From contig JAEWSV010000205.1 of the NCBI GenBank assembly GCA_023398155.1, positions 1-16,581 of the forward strand: a stretch of DNA of 16,581 nt, in the 5' to 3' direction. Positions 6,653 through 13,806 of the stretch are shown piece by piece (positions within the stretch are counted from its first letter, which is position 1; each line of letters starts with the position of its first letter). The notes under the pieces were generated by a model. That model did no database searches, was not told the origin of the DNA, and worked only from the letters and a program-made list of their open reading frames with translations. This DNA comes from Spirochaetota bacterium (GTDB lineage: Bacteria > Spirochaetota > Spirochaetia > Treponematales > Breznakiellaceae). The position numbers and the translations under genes are program-made.

Positions 6653-8803
6653 ATGAAGTTCTCGCGAAAGATACGACTGTTCTCCATGTCCGCCAATTTC
6701 GGCGCCGCCCTCCTGTATATCGTCTCCCTCGCGGTCATCTACGGGCCCTTCGCGGCCGTCGAGACCGTCGTCGGCCTCGCCCTGGCGCTTTACTTGGTGG
6801 TTTTCGTCCCCTACGCCTTCCTCGTATCGGCCAAGGCCGTCCCGATAGATCGGATGCTCGGCGCCGCCCGTTCGGGCGGGCCGCTCGGTCGCGACGAAGG
6901 CGCCGCAGTGGACGGTATCCATCGACGGCTTTCCCGCGCCTGCGTCGCGGACCAGAACATCGCCGTATTCATCGCCTTCCTGATCGGGGATTCGCTTTAC
7001 GAGAAGTCTCCCCTCATCGTGCTCACCCTCACCTTCTGGCGGGAATACCTCGCCATCATGGCGCCGTTCCTTCTGTCGAGCGTCGTGCAGTTGCTTCTGT
7101 TCAGCCTGACCTTCGCGCGAGTACGGGCCGAACTCCGCGTGGAATCCCTTTCCGGCGCCGTCCGTTTCGGCATCGCGCGCAAGATCGTCATCACCGGCGT
7201 CTCCTTCGTCCTCCTATCCATCTCCAACATGGTCGCCATAGCCCAACTCGCTCCCTCGTTCATGTACTACCACACCGGGATCACCATGCCGCGGCACCAA
7301 TTCGCCACCTTGGGGTCCAAGGAGGAGAAGGCCGCGGCGATCATCGCCATGATGGACGCTACCGACGCGTACCTTGAAACCGTGCGCGCCTACGACGAAG
7401 AAATCCGCGGCTACGTCCGGTCCATGCCCGCCTCCGAGATACCCGACGCCTGGCTCGACGGTTTCTACCTGGAAAAGCACTTCAAGAGCCCGCTCGTCGG
7501 CGCCTTGGAAAGGGAGTCAGACAACGTCGTAAAGCGCGGCTTCCTCTACCTGCTCTGGGCGGTTCCCCTCTGCCTCGTCATATTCCTGCTCCTGGCCTAT
7601 CAGCTGCTCGCGCAATTCAAGGAGCTCATGAAGAGCATGGACGACATCGTCCTCCACCCGACGGACTTAGGTCGGAGGCTGCCGGTCGCGAGCATCGATG
7701 AAGTCGGCGTGCTCACCGACCGCTTCAACCGCGTCCTGGATCGTCGGGAGGAGGAGTTCGCCGAGATGCGCCGGCTGTCCGCCGAGGTCCGCGGTTCGGG
7801 CGAACTCCTGGAGCGGGCCATCGGCGACGCGTCGGCTTCAGTCGGCGCGCTCGTGGAGCGGGCGGAAGCTTCCTACCGTACCTCGGCCGGCCAGCTCGCC
7901 CTAGTCCAAGAGGGCGCCGGACACTTCTTCCGCCTGAGCGAAGGCGAGGGCGCCCTCGACGCCTCCATACGCGCGCAGAACGACTCGATCATGGCTATGT
8001 CCCGCACGATCGACGGAGTCATGCAAGAGATCGTGTCGGTCGGCGGCAAGACCCGGGCATCGGCCGGCATCAGCTCCCGGCTCCTCGCCGCTTCCCGGGA
8101 GGGAGACGCCTCCATACGCGAGAGTTCCCGATCGATGCAGGACCTCAAAGGTTCCACCCGCAGCGCCCTGGAATCGCTGACCGCCATGAGCGACATCGCG
8201 GAGCGGACCAACCTCCTCGCGATGAACGCGTCCATAGAGGCGGCCCATGCCGGCGCAGCTGGCCGCGGGTTCGCGGTGGTGGCTCAGGAGGTGCGTAAAT
8301 TGGCCGAAGCCTCCGCTTCCGCGGTCCGCTCCGTATCCGACCTCATCCGCGCGATGATCGACCGGATCGGCAGGAACGCCGAATGCGAAGCCGCGGCGGC
8401 GCGGTCCTTCGCGGACATCCTCGCGGGGATTGAGGAAAACCATGCCTTGGCCGACTCCATCGCCATGTCGATAGAGATCCAGGCGCGGGAACTGGAATCG
8501 GTGCGCGGCGCGGGGACAGAGCTTCGCGACTCCGCTGCCCGCCTGGCCGCGCTGTCCGATGAGCAGGGGAAACGGCGAGCTTCAGTGGAGGAAAGCACGA
8601 GGATGATGGGCGAGTCCTCGGGCACGCTCCGCGCTTCCGCCGAGGGCCAGCGGCACAGCGCCCTGGAGATCGGAGAAGCGATGCGGGAGCTGGAGAAGGT
8701 TGCGCGGACGAACCGCGCCACCGTGGAGGCGCTGCGTAAGCTCACGGAGACGTACGAGGGTGCGGCCGTCGTCGGCGCCCCTCCGGGGGGACGCGCGACC
8801 TAA
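6653..8803 (+). CDS. Methyl-accepting chemotaxis protein with multi-TM sensor region
   Basis: Chemoreceptor of 716 residues working with CheA/CheW in the polar array. The N-terminal half is unusual: about five hydrophobic segments (about 14-36, 38-60, 103-125, 132-155 and 178-200), then an extracytoplasmic stretch of about 95 residues (201-296) and a final TM at 297-320. A HAMP domain follows (about 320-372), then a long coiled-coil signalling domain to about 700. The hairpin tip is clear at about 515-550: IAERTNLLAMNASIEAAHAG, then GRGFAVVAQEVRKLAEAS. No CheR-binding pentapeptide ends the protein. The start is set by AAAGGA (6642-6647), 5 bases before the ATG. It follows the 7TM-PAS sensor closely. 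Two-TM receptors are the norm, so the extra helices may be the sensing part, for a membrane-associated or lipophilic cue. Ligand unknown. Confidence 0.93.
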   Translation: MKFSRKIRLFSMSANFGAALLYIVSLAVIYGPFAAVETVVGLALALYLVVFVPYAFLVSAKAVPIDRMLGAARSGGPLGRDEGAAVDGIHRRLSRACVADQNIAVFIAFLIGDSLYEKSPLIVLTLTFWREYLAIMAPFLLSSVVQLLLFSLTFARVRAELRVESLSGAVRFGIARKIVITGVSFVLLSISNMVAIAQLAPSFMYYHTGITMPRHQFATLGSKEEKAAAIIAMMDATDAYLETVRAYDEEIRGYVRSMPASEIPDAWLDGFYLEKHFKSPLVGALERESDNVVKRGFLYLLWAVPLCLVIFLLLAYQLLAQFKELMKSMDDIVLHPTDLGRRLPVASIDEVGVLTDRFNRVLDRREEEFAEMRRLSAEVRGSGELLERAIGDASASVGALVERAEASYRTSAGQLALVQEGAGHFFRLSEGEGALDASIRAQNDSIMAMSRTIDGVMQEIVSVGGKTRASAGISSRLLAASREGDASIRESSRSMQDLKGSTRSALESLTAMSDIAERTNLLAMNASIEAAHAGAAGRGFAVVAQEVRKLAEASASAVRSVSDLIRAMIDRIGRNAECEAAAARSFADILAGIEENHALADSIAMSIEIQARELESVRGAGTELRDSAARLAALSDEQGKRRASVEESTRMMGESSGTLRASAEGQRHSALEIGEAMRELEKVARTNRATVEALRKLTETYEGAAVVGAPPGGRAT

Positions 8804-8955
8804 GGCCGCAACTTCGGCCGCGCCGAATACTCCCCGCGCCTCTCCTCCGATACGCGGTTCTTTTTAGCGACTCTGCCTGCGGCGACGGCGAAATCGACCG
8901 TCCGCCTGAGCGAATGCCGCATGGTTCCGTTCTTTTTCTGGATAGCGTAGTCCAT
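8800..8955 (-). CDS. Possible 51-residue basic small protein
   Basis: ORF of 51 codons plus TAG, divergent from fdrA, beginning MDYAIQKKNGTMRHSLRRTV. GGAG lies 6 bases before the ATG. The product is strongly basic with a short hydrophobic patch (VDFAVAAGRVA), and codon third positions are mostly G or C, as in the neighbouring genes. It overlaps the last four bases of the chemoreceptor gene tail to tail. I see no convincing promoter; a start site near the TTGTATACAA palindrome at 9011 would put it under the same regulator as fdrA. No family is recognised. It may be a chance ORF in GC-rich DNA. Confidence 0.35.
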   Translation of the reverse strand: MDYAIQKKNGTMRHSLRRTVDFAVAAGRVAKKNRVSEERRGEYSARPKLRP

Positions 8956-9005
8956 CCGTTACTCCGGTTTTCGTCGACCGGACCATGGATCGCGAAACAA
9001 ATAAC

Positions 9006-9033
9006 TTGACTTGTATACAATCAGGTATATGAT
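9006..9033 (+). promoter_or_regulatory. Promoter of the fdrA operon
   Basis: TTGACT (9006-9011), 16 bases, TATGAT (9028-9033), giving a start near 9040 and a leader of about 23 bases to the fdrA GTG, which has GGGGAGGA (9050-9057) in front of it. The region is locally AT-rich, unlike its surroundings. Confidence 0.6.
9011..9020. promoter_or_regulatory. GntR/FCD-type operator TTGTATACAA
   Basis: Perfect 10-base palindrome lying in the spacer between the -35 and -10 boxes of the fdrA promoter, where a bound repressor would block RNA polymerase. TTGTATACAA-like sites are typical of GntR regulators with FCD domains (the UxuR/ExuR and DgoR type). The half-site ATACAAT (9015-9021) recurs at 9039-9045, near the predicted transcription start. 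The obvious partner is the GntR/FCD gene at 15411 in the same operon. Confidence 0.6.
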
Positions 9034-9062
9034 GAAGAATACAATTTTCGGGGAGGATTCCC

Positions 9063-10634
9063 GTGAAAAGGGTATTCGTCAAGAAGGATTCATATTTCGA
9101 TTCGGTCTTCCTCATGCTGCTCTCTAAAGAGCTCAAGGATAAGGCTGAAGTGTCGGACGCCGTCGTGGCGATGGGCACGCCGATGAACCTGGACCTCCTC
9201 CAGTCGACCGGCTACGATCCGGCCGATTTCGCGGGGGCGGGACCCAACGACCTCATCGTCGCCGTGGATTGCCCGAAGGCCGAGGACGTGGACTCCACGC
9301 TCGCCGCGGCGAAGGCTTCCCTCACCAAGAAGCAGCCTGCCTCTTCGGCCGGAGGCGAGCCCGCCAAACCGCGGAGCCTGGACGGCGCCCTGGAGCGCCT
9401 GGACGGCGCGAACGTAGCCGTCATATCCCTTCCCGGCATCTACGCGGCCCGCGAGGCGCGTAAAGCGCTGGAGCGCGGCCTGCACGTCATGCTTTTCTCC
9501 GACAACGTCTCCCTCGAGGACGAGATAGCGCTCAAGACTTTCGCCCGCTCGAAAGGCCTCCTCGTGATGGGCCCCGACTGCGGCACGGCGATCATCAACG
9601 GCGTACCCCTCTGCTTCGCGAATGTGGTCGGCCGCGGGCCCATCGGCGTCGTCGCGGCTTCGGGCACCGGGCTCCAGGAAGTGACCTGCCTCATAGACCG
9701 CTACGGCTCGGGCGTAAGCCAGGCCGTGGGGACGGGCGGGCGCGACCTCAAGAACGAGAAGGTCGGCGGCATCACCATGCTGACGGCCATCGAAGCCCTG
9801 GCCGCCGATCCGGCGACCAAGGTCATCACGGTGGTTTCCAAGCCGCCCGCGAAAGCGGTGGCCGATAAGGTCGTCGCGGCGCTGGCCGCGTCCGGCAAAC
9901 CCGCGGTCGTGCATTTCATCGGCCTAGCGAACGACGGCGCGAAGACGAGCGGCGCCATCGCCTGGGCCTCCAACCTGGAAGAGACCGCGCGCTTGGCGGT
10001 CTCCCTGGCCAAGGGGACCGCTTTCGCGCCGCGCGATTTCGAGGCTTCCCGCTCGGAGATAGACGCCGTAGTTGCGCGGGAGACGGCGCGCCTTTCCAAG
10101 ACCCAGAAGTGGATTCGGGGATACTTCACCGGGGGGACCCTGGCAGACGAGGCTTGGATACTCCTCCACCGCCTGACCGGCACGGTCTACTCCAACAACC
10201 AGACCGATCCGGCCTTCGTGCCGAGCGATCCGAAGAAATCCATCGGCCACACGGTCGTAGACCTGGGCGACGATACGTTCACGGTCGGAAGGCCCCACCC
10301 GATGATCGACCCGAGCACGCGCACCGAACGCATCGACGCTGAGCGGGACGACGCGGAGATCGCGGTGATGCTCGTGGACGTCGTGCTCGGCTACGGTTCG
10401 CACGCGGACCCGGCGGGAGCCCTGCTACCGTCCCTGGTCGCGGCGCGGAAGGCGGCCGAGAAACGCGGCGCCTACCTCCCGGTCGTCGCTTCGGTGACCG
10501 GTACCGCGGGCGATTTCCAGGGCTTCGCCGGCCAAGTCGCGAAACTGGAGGCGGCCGGGATCGTGGTCATGCCGTCCAATTATCAGGCATGCCTCCTGGC
10601 CGTCGAGATCATGAAGAAGGTAGGAGAACGATGA
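9063..10634 (+). CDS. fdrA: FdrA-family protein (acyl-CoA-ligase-like subunit of a carbamoyltransferase)
   Basis: 523-residue FdrA protein; E. coli FdrA (AllF) is about 555 residues. The family is related to succinyl-CoA ligase alpha subunits and, with the YlbE (DUF1116) and YlbF (DUF2877) proteins, has been reported to form oxamate carbamoyltransferase, which makes carbamoyl phosphate and oxamate from oxalurate. Visible family features are GPDCGTAIINGVPLCFANVV at about 170-189, the nucleotide-binding-like GVVAASGTGLQEV at about 195-207, GRPHPMIDPSTR at about 409-420 and VDVVLGYGSHADP at about 439-450. A low-complexity linker (about 85-103) separates the N-terminal domain. The GTG start is set by the strong GGGGAGGA 5 bases upstream. 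Its TGA overlaps the next ATG (ATGA), so translation is coupled to the DUF1116 partner. The actual acceptor here is unknown. Confidence 0.92.
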   Translation: MKRVFVKKDSYFDSVFLMLLSKELKDKAEVSDAVVAMGTPMNLDLLQSTGYDPADFAGAGPNDLIVAVDCPKAEDVDSTLAAAKASLTKKQPASSAGGEPAKPRSLDGALERLDGANVAVISLPGIYAAREARKALERGLHVMLFSDNVSLEDEIALKTFARSKGLLVMGPDCGTAIINGVPLCFANVVGRGPIGVVAASGTGLQEVTCLIDRYGSGVSQAVGTGGRDLKNEKVGGITMLTAIEALAADPATKVITVVSKPPAKAVADKVVAALAASGKPAVVHFIGLANDGAKTSGAIAWASNLEETARLAVSLAKGTAFAPRDFEASRSEIDAVVARETARLSKTQKWIRGYFTGGTLADEAWILLHRLTGTVYSNNQTDPAFVPSDPKKSIGHTVVDLGDDTFTVGRPHPMIDPSTRTERIDAERDDAEIAVMLVDVVLGYGSHADPAGALLPSLVAARKAAEKRGAYLPVVASVTGTAGDFQGFAGQVAKLEAAGIVVMPSNYQACLLAVEIMKKVGER

Positions 10635-12058
10635 GCACGGTCAAACCGGTACTCGATCTGTTCGGATCGGAATTGAAGGCGGTGAATCTCGGGCTCGATT
10701 CCTTCGCGGAGACTCTGCGGGATCTGGGTACGCCGGTGGTCCAGGTCGATTGGCGGCCGCCCGCCGGCGGCGATACGGCGATGATCCAGGCTTTGGACCG
10801 GATCGAGCGTTCATCGCGCGTGGACGTGGAGGCGGCGAACGCCAAAGCCGTAGAGCGCATGCTCAAGGGAAAGCCGGTACTCGTCGGCGTCGGCGTAGCC
10901 CGCGACGTGGTGCCCGGTATGCGGCCGAACCTCGTGCTGCACGCGGGCCCGCCCATCACCTGGGACCGCATGTGCGGTCCGATGCGGGGAGCGGTCATCG
11001 GCGGCCTCATCTACGAGGGACTCGCGAGGGACAGAGCTGAGGCGGAAAAACTCGCGGCCTCCGGAAAGATCGACTTCGAGCCCTGCCACCACCACGCGGC
11101 GGTAGGCCCCATGGCCGGCATCATGACGAGCAAGATGCCCGTCTGGATAATCGAGAACGAGACTTACGGCAACAAGGCGTACGCGACTTTCAACGAGGGC
11201 CTGGGCAAGGTGCTCCGCTACGGCGCTTTCTCCGACGAGGTGCTGGACCGCCTCCGCTGGATCGAGACTGACCTGGCGCCGGTGATTTCCAAAGCTCTGT
11301 CCCTCCACGGTCCCATCGATATGAGGTCGATCATCGCGCAGGTGCTTCAGATGGGAGACGAGGGCCACAACCGTAACCGCGCGGGCACCTCGCTCATGAT
11401 CCGCGAGCTCGCGCCGAGCCTTGTGATGCTGGACGAGCCGAGGGAGAAGATCGCCAGGGTCCTCTCCTTCATGAACGCGAACGACCACTTCTTCCTCAAC
11501 CTCACCATGCCCGCTTCCAAGTGCGTCGTGGATGCGGCGGCGGGTATCGAAGGGAGCACGGTGATCACCACCCAGGCGCGGAACGGCACCGACTTCGGCA
11601 TCCGCGTGTCCGGGCTCGGCGACAAGTGGTTCACCGGTCCCGCAGGTATCGTGGATGGCCTGTACCTGCCGGGCTTCGGGCCTCAAGACGCCGCGCCCGA
11701 CATCGGCGACTCGGTCATCACCGAGACGGCCGGGATCGGCGGCTTCGCCATGGCCGCCGCTCCCGCCATCGTCAAGTTCGTGGGCGGCAAGCCGGCGGAC
11801 GCGATCGCGTTCACCGAGCGCATGTACGAGATAACCCTGGCGGAGAGCGAGGTGTACAAGATTCCGGTGCTGGACTTCCGCGGAACCCCGACGGCCATCG
11901 ACCTGGTAAAGGTGGTGGAAAAGGGCATTCTGCCGGTCATCAACACGGGCATCGCGCACAAGGAGCCCGGCATCGGCATGGTGGGCGCCGGCCTCGTGAA
12001 GCCGCCTGAGAATTGTTACCGGGACGCGCTCGCCGCATTCGCGGAGAAGTATTGTTAA
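10631..12058 (+). CDS. ylbE: DUF1116 protein, YlbE/AllG-type carbamoyltransferase subunit
   Basis: 475 residues, longer than E. coli YlbE (about 419). DUF1116 members sit next to FdrA; the E. coli member is reported as a required subunit of oxamate carbamoyltransferase. Conserved-looking stretches are the N-terminal VNLGLDSFAETL...VDWRPPAGGD (18-48), PNLVLHAGPPITWDRMCGPM (99-118), PCHHHAAVGPMAGI (151-164), MGDEGHNRNRAG (241-252), ARNGTDFGI (316-324) and ETAGIGGFAMAAAP (365-378). The histidine cluster (H153-H155, H246) and N/R pairs are plausible ligand sites, but residue roles are not established to my knowledge. The start at 10631 overlaps the fdrA stop and has AGGAG (10622-10626) upstream; a longer in-frame start at 10589 lies inside fdrA and is not favoured. 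Cytoplasmic. Confidence 0.9.
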   Translation: MSTVKPVLDLFGSELKAVNLGLDSFAETLRDLGTPVVQVDWRPPAGGDTAMIQALDRIERSSRVDVEAANAKAVERMLKGKPVLVGVGVARDVVPGMRPNLVLHAGPPITWDRMCGPMRGAVIGGLIYEGLARDRAEAEKLAASGKIDFEPCHHHAAVGPMAGIMTSKMPVWIIENETYGNKAYATFNEGLGKVLRYGAFSDEVLDRLRWIETDLAPVISKALSLHGPIDMRSIIAQVLQMGDEGHNRNRAGTSLMIRELAPSLVMLDEPREKIARVLSFMNANDHFFLNLTMPASKCVVDAAAGIEGSTVITTQARNGTDFGIRVSGLGDKWFTGPAGIVDGLYLPGFGPQDAAPDIGDSVITETAGIGGFAMAAAPAIVKFVGGKPADAIAFTERMYEITLAESEVYKIPVLDFRGTPTAIDLVKVVEKGILPVINTGIAHKEPGIGMVGAGLVKPPENCYRDALAAFAEKYC

Positions 12059-12066
12059 TCGTTAGG

Positions 12067-12084
12067 CGCGGACCATGGGCCGCG
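12067..12084. repeat. Near-perfect 18-base palindrome before the cyclase gene
   Basis: CGCGGACCATGGGCCGCG pairs with itself apart from one A/G position. It lies in the 52-base gap between DUF1116 and the cyclase. CGGACCATGG also occurs at 8979-8988 upstream of the fdrA promoter, with 14 of 16 bases matching over the longer stretch. It may be a regulator site or a small mRNA hairpin. Confidence 0.4.
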
Positions 12085-12110
12085 TACGTTAGCGCATAGG
12101 AGGACTCGCG

Positions 12111-12983
12111 ATGAAGGTAATCGATCTGACCATCCCCCTCGGAGTCGGCACGCCGCCTTGGCCGACTTATATTCCGCTGCAGGTCCAGTACTTCAAGCGC
12201 CTCGCGCCCAACGGCGCGAACGGCCAGGTGGTGACCCACTCCAACCACATCGGGACCCACCTGGACGGCGAGATCCACTTCTACACCCCGGGTAAGGATA
12301 TCGCGAGCCTGGATATGGACTTCCTGGTCCACGAGGGCGCCATCGTCGACCTCTCCGACGTCTGCGGCGAGTACGACGTGTACACCTCCAAGATGGTGGA
12401 GGAGCGGGTCGAGGTGAAAGAAGGAGACATCCTCCTCATCCACACCGGTTTCCACCATTACGGTTGGGATCAGCCCACCGGCGATGAGATCAAGTACATG
12501 ATCAAGCACCCCGGCCCCGACCGCGAGTTCGCCGAATGGGCCAAGAAGAAGAAGCTCCGCTGGATCGGCGTGGACTGCGGCTCGGCCGACCACCCTATGA
12601 ACACCAAGATCCGCGAGTGGATGCCCCGGCAGGCCAAGGAGTGCGACGCCCACTTCCAGAAGAAGTACGGCAAGTCCTTGGAAGAGTTCTTCTCCGACGA
12701 CAAGTACCAGCTCATGCACATCGAGATGTTCGATAAGGGACTCATCCATGCCGAGTGCGTGGGCGGCGACATCGACCTGCTCCTCAACCAGCGGGCGACC
12801 ATCGGCTGCTACCCCTGGCGCTTCGTGGACGGCGAATCGTCCATTTCGCGCATCGTTGCCCACGTCGACGATGACCGCTACGCGGAGCTCATGAAGAAGA
12901 AGGCCAAGGCTGAATTAACCAAGTTCGGCGATATCGCCGGAGCGAAGAACGAGTGGCTCCATAAGGAAGCGCGGAGGAAGTAA
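12111..12983 (+). CDS. Cyclase-family metal-dependent hydrolase (kynurenine formamidase/isatin hydrolase-like)
   Basis: 290-residue member of the putative cyclase family (PF04199 type), whose characterised members hydrolyse N-formyl or cyclic amide bonds (kynurenine formamidase, isatin hydrolase) using Mn or Zn. The metal motif is HIGTHLDGEIHF (46-57): H46, H50, D52 and H56 match HxGTHxDxPxH except that E54 replaces the usual proline. IGVDCGSADHP (152-162) matches the family's second conserved block. At 290 residues it is longer than the usual 210-260; the extra part seems to be an insert at about 170-205 and a charged C-terminal tail rich in Lys. The start is set by AGGAGGA (12098-12104), 6 bases before the ATG. 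It follows the carbamoyltransferase genes, so it may supply or process their amide substrate. Substrate not readable from sequence. Confidence 0.85.
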   Translation: MKVIDLTIPLGVGTPPWPTYIPLQVQYFKRLAPNGANGQVVTHSNHIGTHLDGEIHFYTPGKDIASLDMDFLVHEGAIVDLSDVCGEYDVYTSKMVEERVEVKEGDILLIHTGFHHYGWDQPTGDEIKYMIKHPGPDREFAEWAKKKKLRWIGVDCGSADHPMNTKIREWMPRQAKECDAHFQKKYGKSLEEFFSDDKYQLMHIEMFDKGLIHAECVGGDIDLLLNQRATIGCYPWRFVDGESSISRIVAHVDDDRYAELMKKKAKAELTKFGDIAGAKNEWLHKEARRK

Positions 12984-13009
12984 ACCTCCGGTCGAGGTTT
13001 CCTTCCTCC
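12973..13009 (+). promoter_or_regulatory. Hairpin 1 at the cyclase stop codon
   Basis: GGAGGAAG-T-AAACCTC (12973-12988) pairs with GAGGTTT-C-CTTCCTCC (12994-13009), 15 of 16 positions, loop CGGTC. The stop codon TAA (12981-12983) lies in the stem. No U-run follows, so a standard intrinsic terminator is unlikely; RNA processing or stabilisation fits better. Confidence 0.65.
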
Positions 13010-13012
13010 TTG

Positions 13013-13036
13013 GGAGAATCCCTTTCGGGATTCTCC
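13013..13036 (+). promoter_or_regulatory. Hairpin 2, perfect 10-base stem
   Basis: GGAGAATCCC (13013-13022), loop TTTC, GGGATTCTCC (13027-13036), perfectly paired. It begins 4 bases after hairpin 1. It is followed by AACCG, not a U-run. Confidence 0.7.
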
Positions 13037-13047
13037 AACCGTATCCG

Positions 13048-13074
13048 ATCTGAAAAGCTGAAGCTTTTTCAGAT
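13048..13074 (+). promoter_or_regulatory. Hairpin 3 before the GNAT-like gene
   Basis: ATCTGAAAAGCT (13048-13059) pairs with AGCTTTTTCAGAT (13062-13074), a 12-pair stem with one bulged U and a two-base gap. It lies about 30 bases ahead of the ribosome binding site of the next gene and may insulate or tune its translation. Confidence 0.6.
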
Positions 13075-13116
13075 ACAGCGAAACCGATCGTTCGCTGAAT
13101 TCAAGAGGAGATGCGT

Positions 13117-13803
13117 ATGGCAATAGACGAGATGGAGAAGAAGCTCAGGCCGCCGGAGATCGAGCTGAAGCCGTATCCCCCGAAGGTGATCACCCTGGCA
13201 TCCGGGGAGAAGATGGTAGTCCGCGAAGCGCGGCGCGAGGAAGTCGGCGCCCTGCTCGGCACGGTGCATCCGCTTATCGGCGTCCCGTCGGATTTCTACG
13301 ACATCGTCGCGGTGCGCATGTATTCCGAGATCCTCGGCTGGTACCGCTACCGGGTCGCGAACGAGTTCGTCCTCGTGGGCGTCATCGACGGGGTCATCGC
13401 CGGTATCGTCACGAGCCGACACGTCTCGCCGAAGCTCGGCATGAGCCTCCACACGCTCACCATCAAGCGCGGCCTCCGCGTCGGCGCCCAGCTCTTCGCC
13501 GCGAAGATGGAACACCATATCGAGATCCTCGGCGAGGACGAGGTGTACATCGTCGCCGAGAGCCCGAACGGCTTCAAGCGTTGGATGATCGAGTACCAGC
13601 TCGAGGACCGTTCGAGCCAGTTCCCCGAGGTGCGCCACGAGCTCGGCGGCGTGCCCACCTTCGTGCTCACCCGCAAGCTCTGGGACGCGGTCAAAGCCGT
13701 GAAGTGCACGGGCAGCCGCCCCGTTTCAGCGGAAGACCTCAAGTCCGCGGAAAAATTGATCATGCCGAAGGAGTATTCCCAACTCCCCGGTTTCAAGAGG
13801 TAG
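13117..13803 (+). CDS. Uncharacterised protein with GNAT-like fold features
   Basis: 228 residues, no specific family recognised. The middle resembles a GNAT acyltransferase: FVLVGVIDGVIAGIVTSRHV (84-103) looks like the beta-strand pair before motif A, and KRGLRVGAQLFAAKMEHHIE (117-136) like the acyl-CoA pyrophosphate-binding loop and helix. VYIVAESPNGFKRWMIEYQL (143-162) looks like the following strand and helix, where GNATs often have ...N..A...Y...GF. Residues 1-30 are charged and proline-rich. The ATG at 13117 is chosen because AGAGGAG (13104-13110) is 6 bases away; an ATG at 13111 abuts that site. It follows three hairpins and ends 3 bases before the thiolase start, so it is tied to the thiolase/DUF35 pair. 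An acyl-CoA-dependent role is an inference from fold and neighbours. Confidence 0.6.
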   Translation: MAIDEMEKKLRPPEIELKPYPPKVITLASGEKMVVREARREEVGALLGTVHPLIGVPSDFYDIVAVRMYSEILGWYRYRVANEFVLVGVIDGVIAGIVTSRHVSPKLGMSLHTLTIKRGLRVGAQLFAAKMEHHIEILGEDEVYIVAESPNGFKRWMIEYQLEDRSSQFPEVRHELGGVPTFVLTRKLWDAVKAVKCTGSRPVSAEDLKSAEKLIMPKEYSQLPGFKR

Positions 13804-13806
13804 CGT

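Noticed and set aside
8802..8821. GGCCG-CAACTT-CGGCC as terminator of the chemoreceptor gene
   Set aside because: The stem is only five pairs and no U-run follows; not enough to call a terminator.
10811..12863. Long minus-strand frames (382 and 307 codons) opposite DUF1116 and the cyclase
   Set aside because: They are His/Val/Asp-rich shadows of well-supported genes on the plus strand and span gene boundaries.
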